In this document: piece after piece, positions 17,228-25,107 of the stretch | Layout of the letters: each line of letters begins with the position of its first letter | How positions within the stretch are numbered: the stretch's first letter is position 1 | Assembly: GCA_021156265.1 (NCBI GenBank) | Contig: JAJNBR010000029.1 | Span: forward strand, 1 to 32,915 | Direction of reading: 5' to 3' | Length of the DNA stretch: 32,915 nucleotides | Source of the DNA: Flavipsychrobacter sp. | Lineage (GTDB): Bacteria; Bacteroidota; Bacteroidia; Chitinophagales; Chitinophagaceae | The notes under the pieces: model-generated | Databases searched by the model: none | What the model was told of the DNA's origin: nothing | The model's input: the letters and a program-made list of their open reading frames with translations, nothing else | Position numbers and translations under genes: made by a program

Positions 17228-17898
17228 ATGGATAAATACGCCGTTATAGTAGCAGGTGGTAAGGGGATGCGCATGGGTACCGCTATACCTAAGCAATTCC
17301 TTCCGTTAGCAGACCAACCTGTACTCCACCATACGATCAAGGCATTTCTTACTGCCTTCCACGACATTCATATTGTCCTCGTGTTGCCGGCAGATCAGCT
17401 GAGCTATGCGCAGATAGTGTTGCAGTCATTTCCTGAACGCATAGACCTGACGATGGTGAAACACGCTTTCACAGTGTTCAGAACGGGCTGAAGGCCTGCG
17501 GTGATAACTCAGTGATATTTGTGCATGATGGAGCACGTCCGCTGGTAACCTCGGACCTGATACTACGTTGTTATGAGCAGGCCGTGCAAGTAGGTAGTGC
17601 CATACCTGCTATACCTGTTGCAGAAAGTATGCGCATGGTAGAAGATGAGCGTAACATCCCTATCAACCGCGATCACCTGCGTATCATTCAAACTCCGCAA
17701 ACCTTCCGCTCAGAAATAATACTTCCGGCATTTCAACAACAGTTTAATGAAATGTTTACTGACGAGGCGACCGTTGTAGAAGCTCGTGGCACGAAGGTTT
17801 TCCTGGTAGAAGGTGAGCGCAGCAATATTAAAGTGACTACTCCCGAAGACATGGTGATCGTTACGGCGCTATTAAATGACAGGATGCAATATGATTAG
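17228..17898 (+). pseudogene. ispD: 2-C-methyl-D-erythritol 4-phosphate cytidylyltransferase, frameshifted
   Basis: IspD activates MEP with CTP in the MEP route to isoprenoids. The first frame (17228-17491) encodes the CTP-binding loop AGGKGMRMGTAIPKQFLPL and continues to IDLTMV, then terminates. The second frame is open from 17437 and continues as GETRFHSVQNGLKACG, FVHDGARPLV, QTPQTFRSEIILPAF and VTTPEDM to the stop at 17896-17898. In homologues these parts join as V-x-GG-E-T-R-F, so the break lies at about 17453-17466. The frame change fits loss of 1, 4, 7 or 10 nt, possibly between ggtg repeats. Every catalytic motif on both sides is intact, so the lesion is recent or a sequence error. It is not decayed DNA. 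The pathway step is normally essential. The gene overlaps the next ORF by 8 nt. Confidence 0.9.
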
Positions 17899-18808
17899 GT
17901 TGTGGCTGATATTATTCATGTTGGCTTGTGCGATAAATGTAAACGCGCAACGCTACGACAGTAGTATCTTCTCCATGCCTATACAGATGGATGCTGTGAC
18001 CATCAAGGCTGCACGTGGTGGTTGGGATCTTGCAGGTTTTATCAGGCGCGTCCGAACGGACACGACTTTTTTCAAGGCATTTCATAACCTGCGATTCATC
18101 AATTACACGGCCATCAACGACATAAAAGTCCTTGATAAAAAAGGAAAAGTTGATGCCTCTTATTTCAGCAGGACCAGGCAGACATATGCCAATGGCTGCC
18201 GTACGATGCAGGTGTTGGAAGAACAAACAACAGGAAATTTTTATAAACGAAATAAGGAACATAGGTACTATACAGCAGAATTGTACGACTACCTGTTTTT
18301 TACTCACGGACAGGTCTGCAATGAAAAGGAAAGTGTTGCGGGCTATCTTGATGAAAGAGGCAAAGGGCAAATAGAGAAGAACAAGCAGAGACTGAAAATA
18401 CTGATGTTTAGTCCCGGAAGTAAAGTGTCAGGCGTGCCGCTGATGGGCGACAACGCCGCCATTTTCGAGCCTTCTGTGGCGAAGATGTATGATTTCAAAT
18501 TGACTTCTGTCGAATATAATGGCGAAGATTGTTATGTATTCCGGGCGGTTCCGAAAAAGCAATATACCGATGAGGTGGTTTATAACGACCTCAGCACCTG
18601 GTTCCGTAAAAGCGATTACACCATTCTCGCCCGCGACTACTCCCTTTCCTACAAGGCAGGCGTCTACGATTTTGACGTAAGAATTAAGGTGAGAACGCAG
18701 CAAGCGGGCAAAAGGCTCATCCCCGCCCGTCTTGAATATGACGGAAACTGGCATGTGTTCAGCAAAAAACGCGAGCGGGTGCGGTTTACAACCGTGATAA
18801 CCCCGTAA
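17891..18808 (+). CDS. Exported protein of unknown function between ispD and dnaG
   Basis: The ATG at 17891 opens with a clear signal peptide (1-20, MIRLWLILFMLACAINVNAQ). An in-frame ATG at 17876 would add five residues in front of it and is less likely. The mature part of the 305-residue protein starts with a short strand (MDAVTIKA), has an alpha/beta middle and ends in beta-rich sequence (TWFRKSDYTILARDYSLSYK, YDFDVRIKV, RLEYDGNWHVF). That ending is reminiscent of LolA-like or lipoprotein-carrier folds, but the resemblance is only visual. No lipobox cysteine is present, so it should be soluble in the periplasm or surface-associated. The start overlaps the ispD stop by 8 nt, indicating translational coupling, and dnaG begins 20 nt after its stop. 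Confidence 0.8.
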   Translation: MIRLWLILFMLACAINVNAQRYDSSIFSMPIQMDAVTIKAARGGWDLAGFIRRVRTDTTFFKAFHNLRFINYTAINDIKVLDKKGKVDASYFSRTRQTYANGCRTMQVLEEQTTGNFYKRNKEHRYYTAELYDYLFFTHGQVCNEKESVAGYLDERGKGQIEKNKQRLKILMFSPGSKVSGVPLMGDNAAIFEPSVAKMYDFKLTSVEYNGEDCYVFRAVPKKQYTDEVVYNDLSTWFRKSDYTILARDYSLSYKAGVYDFDVRIKVRTQQAGKRLIPARLEYDGNWHVFSKKRERVRFTTVITP

Positions 18809-18828
18809 AAAAGAGATAATTTCGCTGC

Positions 18829-20778
18829 GTGATCTCCCAGAACTCCATACAGGAAGTATTGAACCGTGCCGACATCCTGGATGTAGTAGGGCAGTTTGTC
18901 CGTTTGAAAAAGCGTGGTGCTAACCACATTGCCAACTGTCCTTTCCACCACGAGAAGACACCGTCGTTTTATGTATCTGGTGCGAAGGGTATCTATAAAT
19001 GCTTTGGTTGCGGTAAGGGCGGTAATGTGCTTACGTTCATACAGGAGCATGAAAAGCTAACTTATCCTGAGGCGATACGCTGGCTGGCGGATTATTATAA
19101 AGTAACCCTCGAAGAAAGCGAGCGCACGCCTGAACAGCAACAGCAACAACTCGCTGAAGAAAGTCTGCGCATTCTGAACGAATGGGCCGCCAGTCAATTC
19201 CAGCAAACCTTGCTGGAAACTGAGGAAGGGCAGGCAATAGGCTTGTCTTACTTCAAACAACGGGGCTTCAGAAAAGAGATCATCGACCGTTTCAGGTTAG
19301 GATACAACCCTGAAGGGTATGATCATTTCTATAGGGCGGCGATACAGAAAGGGTATAACGCAGACCTGTTAGAAAAAGCCGGGTTGGTCAAGAACCGTAG
19401 TGGTATGTATAATGATGTATACCGTGGACGGGTGATCTTCCCGATACAAAGCATGACCGGCAGGGTATTGGGTTTTGGTGCACGTATCCTGAAGAGTAAT
19501 GAGAAAGCGCCGAAGTACATCAATACGCCGGAGAACGAACTGTACAATAAAAGTCGCGTGCTCTATGGTATGTACCAGTCGCGTCAGTCTATTGGCAAAC
19601 TGGATGAATGTTTCCTCGTAGAGGGTTATACCGATGTCATTTCACTTCACCAGGGTGGAGTAGAGAACGTCGTATCCAGTAGTGGCACTTCGCTTACAGA
19701 AGATCAATTGAGATTAATCGGTCAGCTTACTAAAAACCTGACCATACTATATGACGGCGATGCCGCAGGTGTGAAAGCAGCATTACGTGGCCTGGATATG
19801 GCGCTGTCGCAGAGCTTTAATGTGAAGCTGGTGCTGTTTCCTGAAGGGGACGACCCGGACAGCTTCATTCAGAAGGCAGGTGCGGGGAAGTTTCACGAAT
19901 ATGTAAAGACCCATAAGCAGGATGTTATCGGCTTCCGCCTCGAAGTAGGTATGAAGGAAGCTGCGAGTGATCCCGTTCAAAAGTCGAAGCTGGTGAACGA
20001 GATAGCGGAAAGCATCTCGCGCATCAATAAAGCAGAGGACTTTGCGTTGCAGGATCACTATATACGTGAAGCCACGCGTAAGCTGCAGGTGGAAGAAGCA
20101 GGCTTCATCAACCTTGTCAATAAATACATTCGCGAGCGAGTAGATGGTGACAAGAAGTACCAGCAGCGGCGCAACGAGCAGCAAGCTCCTGAACCCGCTG
20201 AGCAAGGTACGGTTGATATGCCAGCAGAGCGCATAGCGCCAGCCAACCCCGACGAACAACAGGAGTGGGAATTGGTGCGGGTTTTACTTGAACAGGGCGC
20301 AAAAGAATATGAGGGTTTTGCGAACGTGGCCGAGGTCATACATAACCGCATTGACCCGGACCTGATCGAGACCATGCAGGTGAGGCAGATATACGATGGT
20401 TACTTTCATTACAAAGACACCTTCGGCAACTTACCTGACATATCCTATTTCGTGTCGCATCCTGACCTGGCCATTCAGCATAGAGTAGCAGGGTTGTTCC
20501 AGACCAAAGATTCGATGAGCGAGAAATGGCAGACCAACTACGGCATTGAAACGCTGCACGGTGAGTTCAACTACCTGAACGAAGTGGACAGCATGCTGGC
20601 CTATTTCGAGTTGAAAAAGATCAAGGTGGTTCAAACGGAAATAATGAATCGTTTGAAGACCGAGCAGGATATTAACAGGATCACGGCACTTCACCGGAAA
20701 TTCCTGGAATTGAAGCAATCTGAATCTGAGGTTGTGAAGAAAATGGGAACTGTGATCGTTAAACAACTTGGCAGGTAA
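18829..20778 (+). CDS. dnaG: DNA primase
   Basis: DnaG makes RNA primers for replication on templates unwound by DnaB. The 649-residue protein shows all domains: the N-terminal CHC2 zinc ribbon (C37, H40, C58, C61 in CPFHHEKTPSF and YKCFGCGKGG), the catalytic core with the Toprim motifs VEGYTD (E265) and YDGDAAG (D309, D311), and a C-terminal helical helicase-binding region after a Gln/Pro-rich linker at about 445-475. The start is GTG at 18829, giving MISQNSIQEVLNRADILDVV, which matches the usual DnaG N-terminus. A -7-like TAATTTCG lies at 18817-18824, so close that a transcript from it would be nearly leaderless. It sits 20 nt after the preceding gene and 1 nt before ruvX. Confidence 0.97.
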   Translation: MISQNSIQEVLNRADILDVVGQFVRLKKRGANHIANCPFHHEKTPSFYVSGAKGIYKCFGCGKGGNVLTFIQEHEKLTYPEAIRWLADYYKVTLEESERTPEQQQQQLAEESLRILNEWAASQFQQTLLETEEGQAIGLSYFKQRGFRKEIIDRFRLGYNPEGYDHFYRAAIQKGYNADLLEKAGLVKNRSGMYNDVYRGRVIFPIQSMTGRVLGFGARILKSNEKAPKYINTPENELYNKSRVLYGMYQSRQSIGKLDECFLVEGYTDVISLHQGGVENVVSSSGTSLTEDQLRLIGQLTKNLTILYDGDAAGVKAALRGLDMALSQSFNVKLVLFPEGDDPDSFIQKAGAGKFHEYVKTHKQDVIGFRLEVGMKEAASDPVQKSKLVNEIAESISRINKAEDFALQDHYIREATRKLQVEEAGFINLVNKYIRERVDGDKKYQQRRNEQQAPEPAEQGTVDMPAERIAPANPDEQQEWELVRVLLEQGAKEYEGFANVAEVIHNRIDPDLIETMQVRQIYDGYFHYKDTFGNLPDISYFVSHPDLAIQHRVAGLFQTKDSMSEKWQTNYGIETLHGEFNYLNEVDSMLAYFELKKIKVVQTEIMNRLKTEQDINRITALHRKFLELKQSESEVVKKMGTVIVKQLGR

Positions 20779-20779
20779 T

Positions 20780-21193
20780 ATGGCAAGAGTAATGGCCCTG
20801 GATTATGGTAAAAAGCGTACGGGTATTGCCGTGACTGATCCCTTGCAAATCATTGCAACAGGACTTGAGACTGTAGATAGCAATGAACTAATAGGTTACC
20901 TGAAGAAGTACTTCCTGAAAGAACCTGTGGAGAAAGTGATCATCGGTTATCCCCTGAATTTTGATGATACAGCTACTGATGCTACTCCGCTGGTTGAAAA
21001 GTTCATCGGCAAGTTTCAGCATGTATTTCCTAACCTTGCTATTGTAAAAGTAGACGAACGCATGACCTCGCGCATGGCTTCCCAGGCTATTGCCGAAATG
21101 GGACTGAAGAAGAAAGACCGCGAACGTAAGGAGCTGATAGATACAGTCAGCGCGGTTATCATATTACAGGAATACCTCGAAAGCCGCTCCTAA
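20780..21193 (+). CDS. ruvX: Putative pre-16S rRNA nuclease / Holliday junction resolvase-like YqgF
   Basis: This RNase H-fold nuclease family (YqgF/RuvX) trims the 5' end of 16S rRNA precursors in E. coli and is also annotated as a Holliday-junction resolvase. The acidic active-site residues are present: D8 in ALDYGKKRTGIAVTD, E93 in VDERMTSRMA and D121 in IDTVSAVIILQEYL. VIIGYPLN (53-60) is the conserved core strand. The ATG at 20780 lies 1 nt after the dnaG stop. The upstream TTG at 20768 would overlap dnaG and add only MAGN, so ATG is chosen, giving 137 aa. The two genes are surely co-transcribed. Confidence 0.93.
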   Translation: MARVMALDYGKKRTGIAVTDPLQIIATGLETVDSNELIGYLKKYFLKEPVEKVIIGYPLNFDDTATDATPLVEKFIGKFQHVFPNLAIVKVDERMTSRMASQAIAEMGLKKKDRERKELIDTVSAVIILQEYLESRS

Positions 21194-21197
21194 TTCG

Positions 21198-21205
21198 TAT
21201 CTTTG
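21198..21205 (+). promoter_or_regulatory. Putative -7 box of def
   Basis: TATCTTTG matches TAnnTTTG exactly and lies 5 nt after the ruvX stop and 23 nt before the def ATG. No TTG is found 19 nt upstream, so def may combine read-through from ruvX with its own start. Confidence 0.45.
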
Positions 21206-21228
21206 CGGGCTATAATAGTTTTTAAAGA

Positions 21229-21807
21229 ATGATTTTACCAATTGTTGCATACGGGCATCCAGTGTTGCGGAAACTGTGTGAGGATATTACTGCTGAATAC
21301 CCCGAACTGCAAAAGCTGATAGCCGATATGTGGGAGACCATGTACAACAGCAGCGGTGTTGGCCTGGCCGCTCCGCAGATCAACCGTGCCATACGCCTGT
21401 TTGTGATCGATACCGAGCAGATAGTTGAAGGATTTGACGAAGAAGATAAGCGCACGTATCCTAACGAAAAGCCCATAAAACGCGTATTCATCAACGCTCA
21501 TATAGTCGAAGAGACTGGTGAAATGTGGCCTTATAATGAAGGTTGCCTGAGCATACCCAAAGTAAGAGAAGACGTCAATCGCAAGAAGCACTTAAAGCTG
21601 CGCTACATGGATGAAAACTTTGTGGAGCATGTAGAAGATTTTAGCGGCATTACGGCCCGCGTTATCCAGCACGAGTACGACCATATAGATGGCAAGCTCT
21701 TCATTGATTATATGCCGCCGTTGAAGAAGCGCCTGATGAAAAAGAAACTGGATGATATTTCTAACGGTAAAGTAAAGACAGACTACCGTATGCTGTTTGT
21801 AAAATAA
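21229..21807 (+). CDS. def: Peptide deformylase
   Basis: The metalloenzyme removes the N-formyl group from nascent proteins at the ribosome. All three family motifs are intact in the 192-residue protein: GVGLAAPQI (43-51), EGCLSIP (104-110, metal ligand C106) and QHEYDHIDG (147-155, ligands H148 and H152 with catalytic E149). A short charged insertion (EGFDEEDKRTYPNEKP, about 67-82) between motifs 1 and 2 is compatible with Bacteroidota homologues. It follows ruvX by 35 nt and ends at a strong hairpin shared with the convergent acyl carrier gene. Confidence 0.97.
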   Translation: MILPIVAYGHPVLRKLCEDITAEYPELQKLIADMWETMYNSSGVGLAAPQINRAIRLFVIDTEQIVEGFDEEDKRTYPNEKPIKRVFINAHIVEETGEMWPYNEGCLSIPKVREDVNRKKHLKLRYMDENFVEHVEDFSGITARVIQHEYDHIDGKLFIDYMPPLKKRLMKKKLDDISNGKVKTDYRMLFVK

Positions 21808-21829
21808 TTACAGCAGTATCTAAATAGAT

Positions 21830-21867
21830 AAAGCACTATACTAAGTATAGTGCTTTGTTATTTTTAG
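21830..21867. terminator. Bidirectional terminator between def and the acyl carrier protein gene
   Basis: AAAGCACTATAC (21830-21841) pairs perfectly over 12 bp with GTATAGTGCTTT (21845-21856) around the 3-nt loop TAA. On the plus side it is followed by GTTATTTTT, and on the minus side by an A/T-rich sequence. It sits between convergent genes. Confidence 0.85.
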
Positions 21868-21878
21868 CGGGAGGCCGG

Positions 21879-22136
21879 TTATATCTTGCGGTGCTGGCTG
21901 ATATATTCTGACATAGACTGTACAGATGACAGTACTTTACGACCTTCACGTGCGTCCTCTATTTTGATGCCATAGTTCCGTTCCAGCAATACCATCAGTT
22001 CCAGGGAGTCAATGCTGTCGAGCCCAAGGCCTTCGCCAAACAAAGGCGCATTGTCATCAATGTCTTCCGGTTTCATACCCTGCAGGTTCAGCGAATCGAT
22101 GATCTGTTGTTTGAGCGTTACTTTAAGGTCTTCCAT
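21879..22136 (-). CDS. Acyl carrier protein of the secondary-metabolism type (orphan)
   Basis: This 85-residue four-helix carrier protein has the phosphopantetheine attachment motif LGLDSIDSLEL with Ser41 as the modified residue. It begins MEDLKVTLKQQIIDSLNL and reads LFGEGLGLDSIDSLELMVLL in the centre. This differs from the housekeeping AcpP pattern LGADSLDTVEL and recalls carriers that accompany aryl-polyene or flexirubin-type synthases in Bacteroidota (inference from memory of the family). No synthase, acyltransferase or phosphopantetheinyl transferase is adjacent. It lies 71 nt downstream of sucA in the same direction with no terminator between, so it may be read from the sucA promoter. 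A weak -7-like TAATTTCG lies upstream. Confidence 0.9.
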   Translation of the reverse strand: MEDLKVTLKQQIIDSLNLQGMKPEDIDDNAPLFGEGLGLDSIDSLELMVLLERNYGIKIEDAREGRKVLSSVQSMSEYISQHRKI

Positions 22137-22207
22137 ACTTTTTTGAAATGTGCCGCGAAATTAAGCATATCGGCGGCTTTTACATATTTTTATTATATAA
22201 TTCTGTT

Positions 22208-24961
22208 TTAAAGAGTAAAGGCTTTTTCTACCAGCTGCTGTTGCTCCTGTGCGTGTTTCTTCGAGAAACCGGTAGCTGGCGAAGCGCTTGCCGGACGGCT
22301 GATGTAGCTCATTGGAAAGTCTTCGATGTTCAGCTTCAGGAATGATAGTGCACCCATATTCGCTGGTTCTTCCTGCACCCACATCCATTCTGCTTTCTTG
22401 TACTTTTCGCGCAGTTGTTGCAGCTGGCCTATCGGCAGCGGGTGTATCTGCTCCAGACGAACTACTGCAATATCAGCGCGAGTTTCAGCGAGTTGTTTTT
22501 CGCTTAGATCAAAATACATTTTACCGCTACATAGCAGCACGCGTTTTACCTTAGAAGCTGTCTTAACATTCGGATCATCCAGTACTTCCTTAAAGCCACC
22601 TGAAGTAAATTCTTCAGTTGAAGAATATGAACGTACATGGCGCAGGTTAGCTTTCGGTGAGAAGTTCACCATTGGCTTACGGAAAGGCCATGCCATTTGT
22701 CGTCTCAGTCCGTGGAAGAAGTTGGCAGAGGTCGTGATGTTGGTGATGATCATGTTGTACTCAGCGCAGTTCTGAAGGAAACGTTCCAGACGCGCACTTG
22801 AGTGCTCCGGTCCGCCACCTTCATAGCCGTGAGGCAGCAGCATTACCAGGCCATTCATGTTAGCCCATTTCTGCTCGCCGCTTGATATGTACTGATCGAT
22901 CACCGTTTGTGCACCGTTCACGAAGTCGCCATACTGCGCTTCCCAAACAACGAGGTTGTTAGGGTTAGCCATGGCATATCCATAATCAAAGCCCAGAACT
23001 GCAAACTCACTCAGTAGCGAATTGTAGATGTAGAACCTGCCTTGTTTATCTGTAAAATGATTCAGCCTGTTGTGTGAGTCATTTGTTTTCTCGTCGTAGA
23101 TCACTGCGTGACGATGAGAAAAGGTGCCGCGCTTAACATCTTCGCCGCTCAGTCTCACATCGTGGCCCGAAGTAAGCAGGCTTGAATAGGCCAGCAATTC
23201 ACCGGTTGCCCAATCTACCTTGCCTTCTGTTTCAAACAGTTTTATTTTATCCTGCAGCAGTTTTTCCACTTTACGCAGTGGCTTGAAATCAGCAGGCCAT
23301 TGCATCAGTTTGCTCAGCAGGTTTTTAAATTCTTCTTCTTTAATGGCTGTTGCCGGCGATTGCCCGAAATCTTCAGACTTGGAGCGTCTCAACTCTTTCC
23401 ACCACAACTCTGGTTTCTGGTACACATAAGGCAGCGGATTTTGCTTCACTTCGTCGAGGCGTTTTTGCAGTTCGTCCCAGAAGTTCTTCTCCATATCCTT
23501 GGCCAGCTGCTGCGCTTCAGATTCGCCATTTTTCAGCAGGTACTGTGTATATACTTCACGTGGGTTAGGATGCTTGTCGATCAACGCATATAACTGCGGT
23601 TGCGTGAACTTTGGCTCATCACCTTCGTTGTGACCATGACGACGGTAGCACACCATATCGATGAAGATGTCTTCACCGAACTTCTGGCGGTAAGCTATCG
23701 CCAGTGATGCTGCTTTTACTACAGCTTCGGGATCGTCACCATTCACATGCAGTACAGGAGCTTGCACCATTGACGCAATGCTGGTGCAATAGTCAGCAGA
23801 GCGTGCATCATCAAAATCGGTAGTGAAACCGATCTGGTTGTTGATGACGAAATGCACAGTACCACCTACTGCATAGCCTGCAAGTTTGCTCATTTGCAGC
23901 AGCTCATATATCACGCCCTGGCCTGCTACTGCGGCATCGCCGTGTATCAGGATGGGCAGTATTTTGCTATAGTCGTTGTTGTAGAGTGTATCGGCCTTAG
24001 CGCGTGCAAAACCTGCTACAACAGGGTCAACTACCTCGAGGTGTGAGGGGTTGGGCACCAGTTGCAGGTTTACTTCCTTACCATGCGGTGTAGTAATGTG
24101 CGACGAAAACCCAAGATGGTATTTCACGTCGCCGCTTCCCATGGTCATATCAGCGGGCATGTTGCCTTCAAACTCTGAGAATATTTGCTCGTAAGTTTTA
24201 CCGAGTGTGTTAGCCAGTACGTTGAGACGGCCGCGGTGTGCCATACCAATTACCACCTCCTGAACCCCCAGGTCGGCGCCATCGTTGATCAGCGTGTCAA
24301 GAGCAGGTATTGTGCTTTCACCTCCATCGAGCCCAAAGCGTTTCTGGCCGATGTATTTTGTATGGAGGAACTTTTCGAAGATCACGCCTTCGTTCAGTTT
24401 TTCCAGTATGCGTTTCCTTTCTTTCAGGGTAAAAGGCTTCTGCATCATTTCTTCGAATGCAGCTTGTACCCACCTGCATTTATCGCCCCTGTTGATGTAA
24501 GTGTATTGAATGCCTACATTGCTTGCATATATCGTTTTCAGTTTAGCGATAATGTCGCTCAGCTTTGCTTTGCCCAGGCCAATGAATGAACCGGCATGAA
24601 ACTCTTTGTTCAGATCTGCTTCAGTAAGATCAAAATTTACCAGGTCCAGTTCCGGCTTACGGTCTTTACGCGGACGGATAGGATTGGTAGTAGCGATCAG
24701 GTGTCCTTTTTTACGGTAGGCCTGGATTAAACTGTAAACAGCCAGTTCTTTAGCCAGTTGCTCATTGCTTACAGGAGTTTTATCTGTAGGTTGGGCGGCA
24801 GCATGACTACCATTGCCATTCACTTTGGTGACAGCAAAGTCGAATCCTTCAAAGAATTTCTTCCATTCAGGATCTACTGCAGACGGGTCTTTAATATAGT
24901 CTGTATACAGCGACTCAATGTAAGAGGGGTGTGAGCTCATCACGTATGAAAAATCTTTCAT
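22208..24961 (-). CDS. sucA: 2-oxoglutarate dehydrogenase E1 component
   Basis: SucA is the thiamine-diphosphate-dependent decarboxylase of the 2-oxoglutarate dehydrogenase complex in the TCA cycle. It forms succinyl-dihydrolipoyl-E2. The N-terminal E2-binding segment (SYIESLYTDYIKDPSAVDPE, about 13-32) is followed by the active-site GMAHRGRLNVL (239-249), the ThDP/Mg motif HGDAAVAGQG (340-349) to NNQIGFTT (374-381), and the pyrimidine-binding C-terminal domains. The ATG at 24961 (MKDFSYVMSSHPSY) is chosen. A TTG at 25003 would add 14 residues that look like leader sequence. Length is then 917 aa, normal for the family. A full promoter lies at 25033-25062. The E2 gene sucB, often adjacent, is not in this window. 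Confidence 0.96.
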   Translation of the reverse strand: MKDFSYVMSSHPSYIESLYTDYIKDPSAVDPEWKKFFEGFDFAVTKVNGNGSHAAAQPTDKTPVSNEQLAKELAVYSLIQAYRKKGHLIATTNPIRPRKDRKPELDLVNFDLTEADLNKEFHAGSFIGLGKAKLSDIIAKLKTIYASNVGIQYTYINRGDKCRWVQAAFEEMMQKPFTLKERKRILEKLNEGVIFEKFLHTKYIGQKRFGLDGGESTIPALDTLINDGADLGVQEVVIGMAHRGRLNVLANTLGKTYEQIFSEFEGNMPADMTMGSGDVKYHLGFSSHITTPHGKEVNLQLVPNPSHLEVVDPVVAGFARAKADTLYNNDYSKILPILIHGDAAVAGQGVIYELLQMSKLAGYAVGGTVHFVINNQIGFTTDFDDARSADYCTSIASMVQAPVLHVNGDDPEAVVKAASLAIAYRQKFGEDIFIDMVCYRRHGHNEGDEPKFTQPQLYALIDKHPNPREVYTQYLLKNGESEAQQLAKDMEKNFWDELQKRLDEVKQNPLPYVYQKPELWWKELRRSKSEDFGQSPATAIKEEEFKNLLSKLMQWPADFKPLRKVEKLLQDKIKLFETEGKVDWATGELLAYSSLLTSGHDVRLSGEDVKRGTFSHRHAVIYDEKTNDSHNRLNHFTDKQGRFYIYNSLLSEFAVLGFDYGYAMANPNNLVVWEAQYGDFVNGAQTVIDQYISSGEQKWANMNGLVMLLPHGYEGGGPEHSSARLERFLQNCAEYNMIITNITTSANFFHGLRRQMAWPFRKPMVNFSPKANLRHVRSYSSTEEFTSGGFKEVLDDPNVKTASKVKRVLLCSGKMYFDLSEKQLAETRADIAVVRLEQIHPLPIGQLQQLREKYKKAEWMWVQEEPANMGALSFLKLNIEDFPMSYISRPASASPATGFSKKHAQEQQQLVEKAFTL

Positions 24962-25032
24962 CGTATAACCGTTCGTTTGAGTATTTACTCGTTTGAAATT
25001 CAAGACAGCCGGATAAAGTCCGGGTAGCCCCG

Positions 25033-25062
25033 CAAATTTAATCCAAATCAGTTATGTGGCAA
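25033..25062 (-). promoter_or_regulatory. Bacteroidota primary-sigma promoter of sucA
   Basis: On the minus strand TTG (25062-25060) is followed by exactly 19 nt and TAAATTTG (25040-25033). Transcription would start near 25027. A small palindrome CCGGA-cttta-TCCGG (25009-25023) lies within the first 20 nt of the predicted leader. Confidence 0.78.
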
Positions 25063-25107
25063 TTGCAGGAATTCAAATAATATATGTACATATTAGCTTT
25101 TGTGGCA

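Noticed and set aside
17452..17475. Programmed -1 frameshift in ispD
   Set aside because: No slippery heptamer or downstream stem-loop is evident, and a -1 slip would still omit the conserved GG before ETRF, so a deletion or sequence error fits better.
24962..25003. TTG start giving a 931-residue SucA
   Set aside because: The added 14 residues have no family counterpart, and the ATG at 24961 begins with the normal SucA N-terminus.
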